DNA of 22,520 bases, from the NCBI GenBank assembly GCA_029851945.1, contig JARKUZ010000083.1:1-22520 (forward strand). Direction: 5' to 3'. The position numbers and the translations under genes are program-made. Source of the stretch: Terrisporobacter sp. (GTDB lineage Bacteria > Bacillota_A > Clostridia > Peptostreptococcales > Peptostreptococcaceae). This document shows, piece after piece, positions 16,325 through 22,520 of the stretch. Numbering within the stretch: position 1 is the stretch's first letter; every line of letters begins with the position of its first letter. Under the pieces are notes generated by a model. It searched no databases. It was not told the DNA's origin and saw only the letters and a program-made list of their open reading frames with translations.

Positions 16325-16981
16325 ATGACATCTAAAAAACAAATAATAAGAGAAGAACTTGAAAAAGTATTATTAAATGAAGAAAAACCATCTATATATT
16401 TTGAAGAATTGAAAAATAAAAACTCACTAGATGAGTATTTTCCAGAAATAAAAGCTTTAATTGGAGTAGTTCAATCACCTATTCATCATCCAGAAGGAGA
16501 TGTGTTTGTTCATACAATGATGGTAGTTGATGAAGGGGCAAAATTAAGAGATAAAGCTAAAAATCCTTTTGGATTTATGCTTTCAGCCTTATGTCATGAT
16601 TTTGGAAAAGTATTAACTACTCAGATAAAGGAAGATGGTAAAATAATTTCTTATAATCATGAAAGGGCAGGGCTAAAATCTGTTAGAAATTTTTTAGATC
16701 GAATAACTAATAAAGATGAGGTTGATTTGAGAAATTATGTATTGAACATGACTAAATTTCATATGCAACCAAATCAGCTTGCCAATCAAAATAGTAAATT
16801 AAAAAGTACTCGTAAGTTATTTTCTCAAGTAATTTGTCCAGAAGATCTGATACTGTTAGCAAAGGCAGATGCATTAGGCAGAAGCGTTAATCAAGATTAT
16901 GGTCCAAAGGAAAGTTATTTAAGAAGAGGTTTGGAAGATTTTTATAATGAAAAATTTAAGATGAATTTGTCAAAAGAGTAG
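16325..16981 (+). CDS. HD-domain hydrolase, CCA-enzyme HD-like
   Basis: The product has 218 residues. GGGAGG lies five bases before the ATG. HHPEGDVFVHTMMVV (His63) and LCHDFGK (His91-Asp92) give the metal-binding histidines and HD pair, and KADALGRS near residue 180 supplies the distal Asp. The spacing resembles the stand-alone or C-terminal HD domain of bacterial tRNA nucleotidyltransferases, which acts as a metal-dependent phosphohydrolase (2'-nucleotidase / phosphodiesterase). No nucleotidyltransferase domain is present. The start is 40 bases after the threonine ammonia-lyase stop with no terminator between, so they are probably co-transcribed, though no functional link is obvious. Confidence 0.82.
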   Translation: MTSKKQIIREELEKVLLNEEKPSIYFEELKNKNSLDEYFPEIKALIGVVQSPIHHPEGDVFVHTMMVVDEGAKLRDKAKNPFGFMLSALCHDFGKVLTTQIKEDGKIISYNHERAGLKSVRNFLDRITNKDEVDLRNYVLNMTKFHMQPNQLANQNSKLKSTRKLFSQVICPEDLILLAKADALGRSVNQDYGPKESYLRRGLEDFYNEKFKMNLSKE

Positions 16982-17032
16982 AAAAAGAAACTTTTGAATG
17001 GTATTGAAGTAATAGATAAAAATATAAAAATA

Positions 17033-17076
17033 GGCTATGACACAGTAATTATAAGTAATGTGTAATAGCCATTTTT
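17033..17076 (+). terminator. Intrinsic terminator after the HD-domain gene
   Basis: A 12-bp stem with one mismatch (GGCTATGACACA against TGTGTAATAGCC), then ATTTTT. An A run on the 5' side means it could also work for the converging minus-strand gene. Confidence 0.82.
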
Positions 17077-17133
17077 AATTCTCATGAAAGTATATTTTAT
17101 CTGAACTGTAGATAAATAAGTAGTATATTTGAT

Positions 17134-17853
17134 TTATAATTGATTATTAACCCAATATATAGTTCCATCCTCAGTTCTTTTCATTAGATTATATTCAATT
17201 AAATATCTACGAACAGTTACATAATCCTCACAAAATGTACCTATGATACTATTTACACTTTGTTCTGAGTAATTTTTAAAAGGATCAAATTGTTTACATA
17301 TTTCTTGTAATATAATAATCTTCTTCTTTTCTTTTTTAGGCAGTTCACTAAATTTTTCATTTTCTACAAAATAAGTTTTAATTACCTTTTCTTTTTCTTC
17401 AATTGTTATATTAAATCTTTCATCAAGCTCTGTTATACCGCTAGGAGGTAAAACTTGATTTTTGGCATTATCTAATAAATCCATAATAGCTAAAAATTTT
17501 ATAGCTTGTTGTCTTTTTTCTTTTAATTTAAACCTATGATTTCTTACCGTTGAAGCTGAAAGATTCATCCTAGTTGCAATATTTTTATCAGATAATCCAT
17601 TGGCGAAATATCGCACTATTTCATTTTGAATTTCTGATAAACCATTATCTTTTTTGTCTGAATTAAGAAGAGCATAAAGAGTACCACCATGTTCTTCCTC
17701 TAGATGACGGATAATTGCATGATGTGCATCTTCAAACTTATCATCATAAGGATATATTATTCCTTGTTCAAATGATTTTTCACAAAATAAACATTTATAT
17801 ATATTATCTACAAAAGTATATCCATTTTTCAAATCTTGTAATTCTTTACTCAT
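17134..17853 (-). CDS. Zinc-finger / LuxR-type HTH / DUF2087 transcriptional regulator
   Basis: The product has 239 residues. Residues 21-55 hold a possible zinc site, Cys21-x2-Cys24 followed by His50-x4-His55. Residues about 72-108 form a LuxR/GerE-like HTH (EIVRYFANGLSDKNIATRMN, then LSASTVRNHRFKLKEK). Residues about 165-236 match the DUF2087 pattern (LPKKEKKKIIILQEIC, FCEDYVTVRRYLIEYNLMKR, ending near YWV). DUF2087 proteins are predicted regulators; their ligand is not known to me. It is divergent from a GIY-YIG protein gene across 217 bases that contain two matching dyads. Autoregulation plus control of that gene is likely. The ribosome site AAAGGA lies before the ATG. Confidence 0.82.
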   Translation of the reverse strand: MSKELQDLKNGYTFVDNIYKCLFCEKSFEQGIIYPYDDKFEDAHHAIIRHLEEEHGGTLYALLNSDKKDNGLSEIQNEIVRYFANGLSDKNIATRMNLSASTVRNHRFKLKEKRQQAIKFLAIMDLLDNAKNQVLPPSGITELDERFNITIEEKEKVIKTYFVENEKFSELPKKEKKKIIILQEICKQFDPFKNYSEQSVNSIIGTFCEDYVTVRRYLIEYNLMKRTEDGTIYWVNNQL

Positions 17854-17921
17854 TTAAATATTCCTTTCTATTTCTTATATAAGATGATTATATTATAAAA
17901 ATAAACAAAAATAAAGTATAT

Positions 17922-17992
17922 CTATTCAAATATAGTTAAAAAATAAAAATATCTATAAAACTATAGACAAAAATGAATAAAATTTATATAAT
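17922..17992 (+). promoter_or_regulatory. Twin CTAT-N6-ATAG dyads and promoter of the GIY-YIG gene
   Basis: Dyad 1 is CTAT-TCAAAT-ATAG (17922-17935) and dyad 2 is CTAT-AAAACT-ATAG (17953-17966). Their centres are 31 bases apart, about three helical turns, so both face the same side. TAGACA (17964-17969) and TATAAT (17987-17992) with a 17-base spacer form the promoter for the gene at 18071; dyad 2 overlaps its -35 box. A TATAAT can also be read toward the minus-strand gene just left of dyad 1. Binding by the divergent regulator is inferred. Confidence 0.65.
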
Positions 17993-18070
17993 ACAAAATG
18001 TAATTAAAGAAGAAAATAATTCATATGATACATGTTATGCATTAAATAGATAGTTAATAGGAGGGAAAAA

Positions 18071-18421
18071 ATGGACAGAGCAAGAAAAAAGGAATTATTA
18101 TTAAAATATAAAGAAATGAAACCTGAAATGGGTGTATATATGTTTAAATCAATAAATACAAATACTGTGTATTTAGGATGTGATAAAAATATAAAAGCAA
18201 CTATAAACGGTGATAGATTTAAATTAAATGCAAATAGTCACAGAAATAAAAAACTTCAAAAAGATTGGAATGAAAATAAAGAAGAAAACTTTGAAATAAA
18301 GATAGTAGAGGTACTTCCTTACGATAAAGATGAGAGTAAAGTTGATTATAGTGAAGATTTAAAAGTACTAAGAGAAATGTGCAAAGATAGATTTAACGAA
18401 GCAAACGTAGAAGAGATATAG
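18071..18421 (+). CDS. Small GIY-YIG family protein, catalytic residues partly lost
   Basis: The product has 116 residues. AGGAGGG lies six bases before the ATG. GVY (21-23) and VYLG (33-36) are the two GIY-YIG strands, and HRNKKLQKDWNENKEENFEIKIVE is the usual second half of the short clostridial versions. The position that normally carries the catalytic Arg after the second strand (the N-I-x-x-R pattern) holds Thr44, and the following His position holds Asp48. It may therefore bind DNA without cutting it, or use Arg49. It is divergent from the DUF2087 regulator, and its promoter overlaps a dyad. Confidence 0.75.
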   Translation: MDRARKKELLLKYKEMKPEMGVYMFKSINTNTVYLGCDKNIKATINGDRFKLNANSHRNKKLQKDWNENKEENFEIKIVEVLPYDKDESKVDYSEDLKVLREMCKDRFNEANVEEI

Positions 18422-18425
18422 ATAG

Positions 18426-18505
18426 ATGAGTTTAGAAGATAATGTGAACTACTAGGTGAAAGATTTAAAGCACTTACTAGTATTTTAAAAGATATGGGAT
18501 ACTAA
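18426..18505 (+). pseudogene. Possible decayed small ORF with a frameshift
   Basis: Five bases after the GIY-YIG stop, ATG 18426 opens MSLEDNV and stops at 18455. From 18443, in another frame, CELLGERFKALTSILKDMGY runs to a stop at 18505. The two together read like one short helical protein broken near 18445. There is no clear ribosome site. It could equally be chance. Confidence 0.3.
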
Positions 18506-18567
18506 AAAATTTAATTTAACTAAAGATAATAAATAGATATGTTTGAATTGCAACTATAGCAGGAATT

Positions 18568-18605
18568 AATAGAGGGTTTATTTAAGGTAAACCCTCTATT
18601 TTTTT
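18568..18605 (+). terminator. Intrinsic terminator after the GIY-YIG gene
   Basis: A perfect 13-bp stem (AATAGAGGGTTTA against TAAACCCTCTATT), a 7-base loop and a run of seven T residues including the stem end. Confidence 0.94.
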
Positions 18606-18636
18606 ATTAAAGTTATAATTAATACTATTATTGCGA

Positions 18637-19371
18637 TTAATTGATCTTTTCTTGGTAGTTAGAAGATCTATATTGGAAAGGTGTTTTATTAGTAAATTTT
18701 TTAAATACCATACTAAAGTAATTTTGATTATTAAATCCTACAGCTATGGCAATATCAAGTAGACTTAAGTCAGTATTTTGTAAAAGTTTTTTGCTTTTTT
18801 CCACCCTAAAATAATTTAAGAAATGTGAGAAAGTGTATCCAGTCCCATTTTTAAATATACTACAAAAATAGCTCTTATTAATATTCAAATGTTGGCATAG
18901 GGAAGTAACACTTATATCACGATCATAATTTTTGTGTACATATTCAATAGCTTTTTTTATATAAGGATTAAAATATTTATTATTCATATTTTTATCAAAC
19001 TTATCCTCAGATATATTTAAAATCAAGTTAGAAATATAATTCAAACATTCTACAGTACGGTGAGGTATATTATATACATTATTATCTATTTTTTCACTAG
19101 ATATTGGGCCTAATACAAAGAAACCTTTATATTTATCAAATTTAGAAATACTTACAACTTTATAATGAAGATTATTACTTATTTCTAAATGGTTATTAAT
19201 AAGATTATTGCAACTATTAATTAAAGATTTTATATCATTTAAAGGAAAGATTTCTTCAAAATATTCATTATATCCAATTTTATATATCTCATCTAACTCA
19301 TACGAAACAGCTTTAACAGGTATATTACAACATTGGTAAAAATCTGTTATGACTGAAATTGTAAACTCCAT
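18637..19371 (-). CDS. AraC-family transcriptional regulator
   Basis: The product has 244 residues. The C-terminal 110 residues are the AraC double HTH: helix-turn-helix one at about 152-175 (DISVTSLCQHLNINKSYFCS) and two at about 202-224 (LSLLDIAIAVGFNNQNYFSM), followed by the usual FKKFTNKTPFQYR. The N-terminal 120 residues are a sensor-like domain I cannot name; the strand GFFVLGPI (83-90) recalls AraC proteins found beside surface-antigen genes in Gram-positives. It is divergent from the NEAT surface protein across 205 bases and is its likely regulator (inference). AGGGGGG precedes the ATG. Confidence 0.85.
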   Translation of the reverse strand: MEFTISVITDFYQCCNIPVKAVSYELDEIYKIGYNEYFEEIFPLNDIKSLINSCNNLINNHLEISNNLHYKVVSISKFDKYKGFFVLGPISSEKIDNNVYNIPHRTVECLNYISNLILNISEDKFDKNMNNKYFNPYIKKAIEYVHKNYDRDISVTSLCQHLNINKSYFCSIFKNGTGYTFSHFLNYFRVEKSKKLLQNTDLSLLDIAIAVGFNNQNYFSMVFKKFTNKTPFQYRSSNYQEKIN

Positions 19372-19466
19372 AAGTTTGCCCCCCTAAAAAATGATTAATC
19401 AAAAAATTTAACTAAATATATTATAAAAAATACGAATATATTTAAAACTTTATAAAATTAAAATTA

Positions 19467-19498
19467 TATAATGTATTCGTTAATGAAAATCAATATCA
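19467..19498 (+). promoter_or_regulatory. Candidate -10 box and Fur box upstream of the NEAT protein gene
   Basis: TATAAT (19467-19472) lies about 105 bases before the ATG; no convincing -35 is seen. TGAAAAT-C-AATATCA (19484-19498) matches the 7-1-7 Fur consensus TGATAAT-N-ATTATCA at 12 of 14 defined positions. It would cover the transcription start, as expected for iron-dependent repression. Confidence 0.6.
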
Positions 19499-19576
19499 AT
19501 TAAAAATAATATATTAGATAAACAAAAAAGTCAATATAAACAAAAATAATAAATTAATAATATACGGAGGGAAAAA

Positions 19577-21325
19577 ATGGCTTTCAAAAAAAGGAATTTA
19601 AAAATAGCTGTTACAACAATGGCACTAATATCAGTAATATCATCATCAACAATAGGAGTGAAGAGTGTTTATGCTGGTAGCAACACAAATAATATAGCAG
19701 TAGAAAGAACGTTAGAAAATCAAAACTACACAGTAAAAAATAAGATAGAATACATAAAAAATGGTCAAGTAAGTACAGATGGATATGAAAAATTAAGAGC
19801 GGCATTATCAGAAGATACTTTAATAGAAGTAATAAATAATAAAATATATATGACGCTTGAATTTGCAACACCTGAACAAGGTGATCAATATTCTATGATA
19901 GATAACATAGCTATAACAGTAGATGGAAAAACTACTAATTTTACAAAAACAGATGATAGAAAATATACAGTGGAATTAGGAAGTTTAGATTCAGCTATTC
20001 AGTTAACTTATGATGTTAATATACCAATACCTAATATGCCACCACATAGTTTCACTATGAACGTATTATTAGGCTCATTAGAACTTGAAGAAAAGAATGA
20101 AGCACCAGTAATAAGTGCAAGTGATGTATCTATATCTGTAGGAGATAAGTTTGATGCTAAATCTTTAGCAACAGCAAATGATAAAGAAGAAGGGGATTTA
20201 ACTAAAAATATAAAAGTTATAAGCGATAATGTTAATACGAACAAAGCTGGTACTTATAGTGTTACATATGAAGTTTCAGACTCAAAAGGATTAACTACAA
20301 CTAAAACAATAACAGTAAAAGTTTTAGAAAAATCAGTAGCAAAACCAAGTAAATTAGAAGATGGAACTTACAAAATAAAAAATAAAACAATTTACACAGG
20401 AAATAGTTCAATGGGATCTAGTATGGTAAGAAATTCTTTAAAAGAAATATCATACCTAGAAGTTAAAGATGGTCAAGTATATGCAACACTTGAATTTGAT
20501 AAATCATTATCTGAATATATGAAAAATATAAAAATATCTGTTGATGGAAAAGCTGTAACAACAACAGACAATAATGGTAAAGTTACTTTTAAAGTTGCTT
20601 CAATAGATTCAAAAATAGATGTATCAGCATATATCACAGCTATGGGTATGAATATAAACTATACTGTTGCTTTAGATGAATCTACCCTTGAAAAAACATC
20701 ATCATCAAATAATGGTGGAACAAGTGGGTCAACAACAGGAAATTCAACATCAAATAACGGTGGAACAAGTGGATCAACAACAGGAAATTCATCATCAAAT
20801 AACAGTGGAACAAGTGGATCAACATCAACAGAGAGTACTGTTAAAAAAGGAAAATTATATACTATTCAAAATACTGTATCACATGAAAGTGAAGCAGGAA
20901 GACAAATGGCTAGAAAGTATTTAAATTCAACATCTAAAGTTGAAGAAATAGATGGAAAATATTATGTTACATTAACATTTACAGGATCAGAGTTTATGAA
21001 AAATCATGCAATATATGTAAATGGAAGCAAAGTATCTCATACAGTTGCAGCTAAATCAGGAGATAGCATAAGCTTAAGATTTAGAGTATCTAGTTTAAGT
21101 GACACAATAAAAGTAGGTATGTATGTAGTACCTATGTCAAGAAATATAGATTTTACAGTTAAATTATTACAAAACACATTAAAATTCGTAAAAGAATATG
21201 AGTTAACAAGTGAAAATGGAGGAGTGCTTCCACAAACAGGTTCAGCAATAGATACTACAATGATGATGGGCGCAGGTAGTGCATTAATAGCAGCTGGCGA
21301 AATATTAAGAAGAAGAAAAAAATAA
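19577..21325 (+). CDS. LPQTG-anchored heme-acquisition surface protein with three NEAT domains
   Basis: The product has 582 residues. GGAGGG lies six bases before the ATG. Order: signal peptide (1-33); NEAT-like 1 (about 50-170); a DUF5011-type Ig-like domain (about 176-250); NEAT 2 (about 262-372); a Ser/Gly/Thr/Asn linker of 15-residue repeats (375-420); NEAT 3 (about 423-535); LPQTG (551-555), hydrophobic helix and RRRKK. The NEAT calls rest on the YxIKNKxIY start strand, the ExxDGxxYxTLEF strand and the NIKISVDGK strand. NEAT domains bind heme or hemoglobin on the wall. The usual axial YxxxY is MxxxY in domain 2 (Met358, Tyr362), RxxxF in domain 3 and PxxxF in domain 1, so the ligands differ from the Isd proteins. 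A Fur box upstream and a cytochrome-like gene downstream support an iron role. Confidence 0.82.
   Translation: MAFKKRNLKIAVTTMALISVISSSTIGVKSVYAGSNTNNIAVERTLENQNYTVKNKIEYIKNGQVSTDGYEKLRAALSEDTLIEVINNKIYMTLEFATPEQGDQYSMIDNIAITVDGKTTNFTKTDDRKYTVELGSLDSAIQLTYDVNIPIPNMPPHSFTMNVLLGSLELEEKNEAPVISASDVSISVGDKFDAKSLATANDKEEGDLTKNIKVISDNVNTNKAGTYSVTYEVSDSKGLTTTKTITVKVLEKSVAKPSKLEDGTYKIKNKTIYTGNSSMGSSMVRNSLKEISYLEVKDGQVYATLEFDKSLSEYMKNIKISVDGKAVTTTDNNGKVTFKVASIDSKIDVSAYITAMGMNINYTVALDESTLEKTSSSNNGGTSGSTTGNSTSNNGGTSGSTTGNSSSNNSGTSGSTSTESTVKKGKLYTIQNTVSHESEAGRQMARKYLNSTSKVEEIDGKYYVTLTFTGSEFMKNHAIYVNGSKVSHTVAAKSGDSISLRFRVSSLSDTIKVGMYVVPMSRNIDFTVKLLQNTLKFVKEYELTSENGGVLPQTGSAIDTTMMMGAGSALIAAGEILRRRKK
20705..20824 (+). 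repeat. 45-bp tandem repeat encoding the NEAT protein linker
   Basis: About 2.7 copies, starting at 20705, 20750 and 20795, each coding a SNNGGTSGSTTGNS-like unit. The copies differ at a few bases only. It forms a flexible spacer between NEAT 2 and NEAT 3 and is a likely site of length variation between strains. Confidence 0.88.
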
Positions 21326-21358
21326 TAGACATAAAGTTATTTTATAAAGGATAGAAGG

Positions 21359-22114
21359 ATGAGTAAGAAAAATATTATAAAGATTATATTAGATATAGCT
21401 ATGGTTATACTATTTATAACTTTTTTTAATAAAAATTTAATAAGTTTTAAATTCCATATAAGAAGTGGATGTATATTTGGAGTATTAATACTAGTTCATA
21501 TGTTTTTAAATAGAAAATGGATAGTGAATGTAAGCAAGAGATTGTTTGACAAAAAGATAAAATTAAGAATGAAGATATCTTATATAATTAGTATGCTTTT
21601 ACTTGTAACTATTTTTTCAATAATAGTAAGTGGAGTGCTTATGATGAAAGCAGCTACTTATGATAGGCTTATGTTCTGGAAGATGCTTCATTTTGGATCT
21701 TCATATTTATCTATAGCATTAATAGGTATTCATATAGGAATTTATTGGAATTTTGTGATGAATATGTTCAAGAAAGTATTCAAAATAGAAGGTAGTAAGA
21801 AAATAGGAAAGTTATTATGTAAATTAGCTATAGTTTTAACTTTAGTATTTGGTATGTATACTATGTATAATAGCCAGTACTTTGTAAAATTAAATAATAC
21901 ATTTTCATATGTGACTGAGCATATTGTACCACAGGATTTAGAGCAACCAGAAGGTAATGGATATCAAAAAGAACATGTTGGATTTGCAACTTTAGCAACA
22001 ACATATGGAAGTATAATGTCTGTATTTGCTATAGCAACTTATTATGCTGATGCAAACCTTAAAAAAACGAATAAAATAGAGAAGAATAATAATAAAATAT
22101 CACAAGCAAGTTAA
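21359..22114 (+). CDS. DUF4405-type membrane b-cytochrome
   Basis: The product has 251 residues with about five membrane helices. His33 and His47 lie in one helix (FHIRSGCIFGVLILVHMF) and His111 and His125 in another (LHFGSSYLSIALIGIHIG). Each pair is 14 residues apart, the spacing that stacks two b-type hemes across a membrane. This fits DUF4405, related to cytochrome b561/ferric reductase membrane domains. No flavin or NAD domain is present, so an electron donor must come from elsewhere. It starts 33 bases after the NEAT gene with no terminator between, so it is in the same operon. A role in reducing heme iron or ferric iron at the membrane is inferred. AAGGA lies eight bases before the ATG. 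Confidence 0.78.
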   Translation: MSKKNIIKIILDIAMVILFITFFNKNLISFKFHIRSGCIFGVLILVHMFLNRKWIVNVSKRLFDKKIKLRMKISYIISMLLLVTIFSIIVSGVLMMKAATYDRLMFWKMLHFGSSYLSIALIGIHIGIYWNFVMNMFKKVFKIEGSKKIGKLLCKLAIVLTLVFGMYTMYNSQYFVKLNNTFSYVTEHIVPQDLEQPEGNGYQKEHVGFATLATTYGSIMSVFAIATYYADANLKKTNKIEKNNNKISQAS

Positions 22115-22153
22115 AAAAATCCCTAAGAGCTTAAATAGCCTTAGGGATTTTTT
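22114..22153 (+). terminator. Intrinsic terminator of the NEAT-DUF4405 operon
   Basis: A perfect 14-bp stem (AAAAAATCCCTAAG against CTTAGGGATTTTTT) with a 12-base loop; the T run is part of the stem end. It starts at the last base of the stop codon. Confidence 0.94.
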
Positions 22154-22215
22154 ATATGATATTAATTTTATAGAATGTAACTTATGAATGAAAAACTATA
22201 CTTCAGGAAAAGTAA

Positions 22216-22243
22216 TTGATATTTTACTTTGAGTATATATAAT
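22216..22243 (+). promoter_or_regulatory. Promoter for the last, partial gene
   Basis: TTGATA (22216-22221), a 16-base spacer and TATAAT (22238-22243), about 115 bases before the ATG at 22358. Confidence 0.6.
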
Positions 22244-22357
22244 ATAAAATATATAAAGTTAAAATTTTCATAGTATAATAAATAATCTTATATTATTTTT
22301 ATATACAAATTTGAGGGAATGTAAATTATAATTAGCATAAGGATGGAGGGGAATATT

Positions 22358-22520
22358 ATGTTTTTTCTAAACTATATAGTATTTATACTAATAATTTTAT
22401 TTACACACATAATAGCTTTAAGTACACAAATGTTAAGTAGTAATCAATACTTTTTTGGAGTATATATTAAGCAAATAATTTTAGAGGAAGATTTAAAAAA
22501 GAAAATAAATAAGGATTTTA
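22358..22520 (+). CDS. N-terminus of a DUF1648/SdpI-like membrane protein, 3' end outside window
   Basis: ATG 22358 has GGAGGGG eight bases before it, and 54 codons are visible before the window ends. The first 22 residues form a hydrophobic helix (FLNYIVFILIILFTHIIAL). It is followed by SSNQYFFGVYIKQIILEEDL, which recalls the N-x-FFGVRIPEE segment of DUF1648/SdpI-family membrane proteins, often linked to bacteriocin immunity or stress. The family call rests on this short stretch only. Confidence 0.55.
   Translation, partial: MFFLNYIVFILIILFTHIIALSTQMLSSNQYFFGVYIKQIILEEDLKKKINKDF

Noticed and set aside
16287..16334. Small ORF (MKRRAVAILGRKNDI) between threonine ammonia-lyase and the HD gene
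   Set aside because: It has no ribosome site of its own and contains the ribosome site and start of the HD gene; likely chance.
18071..18421. GIY-YIG protein as a homing endonuclease in a mobile intron
   Set aside because: The gene has its own promoter, ribosome site and terminator, sits beside a regulator, and interrupts no other gene.
20676..20924. 82-residue + strand ORF in the NEAT linker
   Set aside because: It is the shifted frame of the 45-bp repeats, giving a Gln/His-rich repeat with no start signal.
1..22520. CRISPR arrays, tRNA, rRNA, insertion sequences or prophage genes
   Set aside because: I saw no spaced direct repeats, no clover-leaf or rRNA signatures, and no transposase, integrase or phage structural proteins.

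Overview
The window is very AT-rich, low-GC Firmicute DNA (AGA arginine codons dominate, strong GGAGG ribosome sites, intrinsic terminators). Sortase signals of the SPxTG type, a NEAT heme-binding surface protein and the style of the metabolic genes point to a clostridium, most likely of the Peptostreptococcaceae (Clostridioides / Paraclostridium / Romboutsia group). That placement is inference; no rRNA or other marker gene is present.

Region 1 (1-9316) is a surface glycan/mucin-attack locus. It starts inside the 3' part of an M60-like (enhancin-type) secreted metallopeptidase. Next comes an SPTTG-anchored protein built from an N-terminal cohesin-like domain and five Ig-like (DUF5011-type) repeats. 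A 595-base gap follows, then a 1501-residue SPQTG-anchored GH20 enzyme carrying three F5/8C (CBM32-like) modules, a LamG-like module and FIVAR repeats. The gap holds the most striking feature of the window: a promoter with a 17-base spacer, a compact structured RNA of about 75 nt and a strong intrinsic terminator, all before the GH20 gene. This is the layout of a riboswitch or other attenuator, and I cannot match it to a known class.

Region 2 (9607-12557) has a coiled-coil protein of unknown function, a membrane-anchored DUF4474 protein and a calcineurin-like phosphoesterase. The last two overlap by 14 bases and are certainly coupled.

Region 3 (12605-17076) is ordinary accessory and metabolic content: a MerR regulator divergent from a MATE efflux pump through a textbook MerR-type promoter with a 19-base spacer, then threonine ammonia-lyase followed by a small HD-domain hydrolase.

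Region 4 (17134-18605) is a divergent pair, a zinc-finger/LuxR-HTH/DUF2087 regulator and a degenerate GIY-YIG protein. They share an intergenic region with two matching dyads 31 bases apart, one of them touching the GIY-YIG -35 box. A small decayed ORF follows.

Region 5 (18637-22153) is a probable iron/heme locus: an AraC-type regulator divergent from a three-NEAT-domain LPQTG surface protein with a near-consensus Fur box upstream, followed by a DUF4405 membrane cytochrome with four histidines spaced for two b-type hemes. The window ends in the start of a DUF1648/SdpI-like membrane protein gene.
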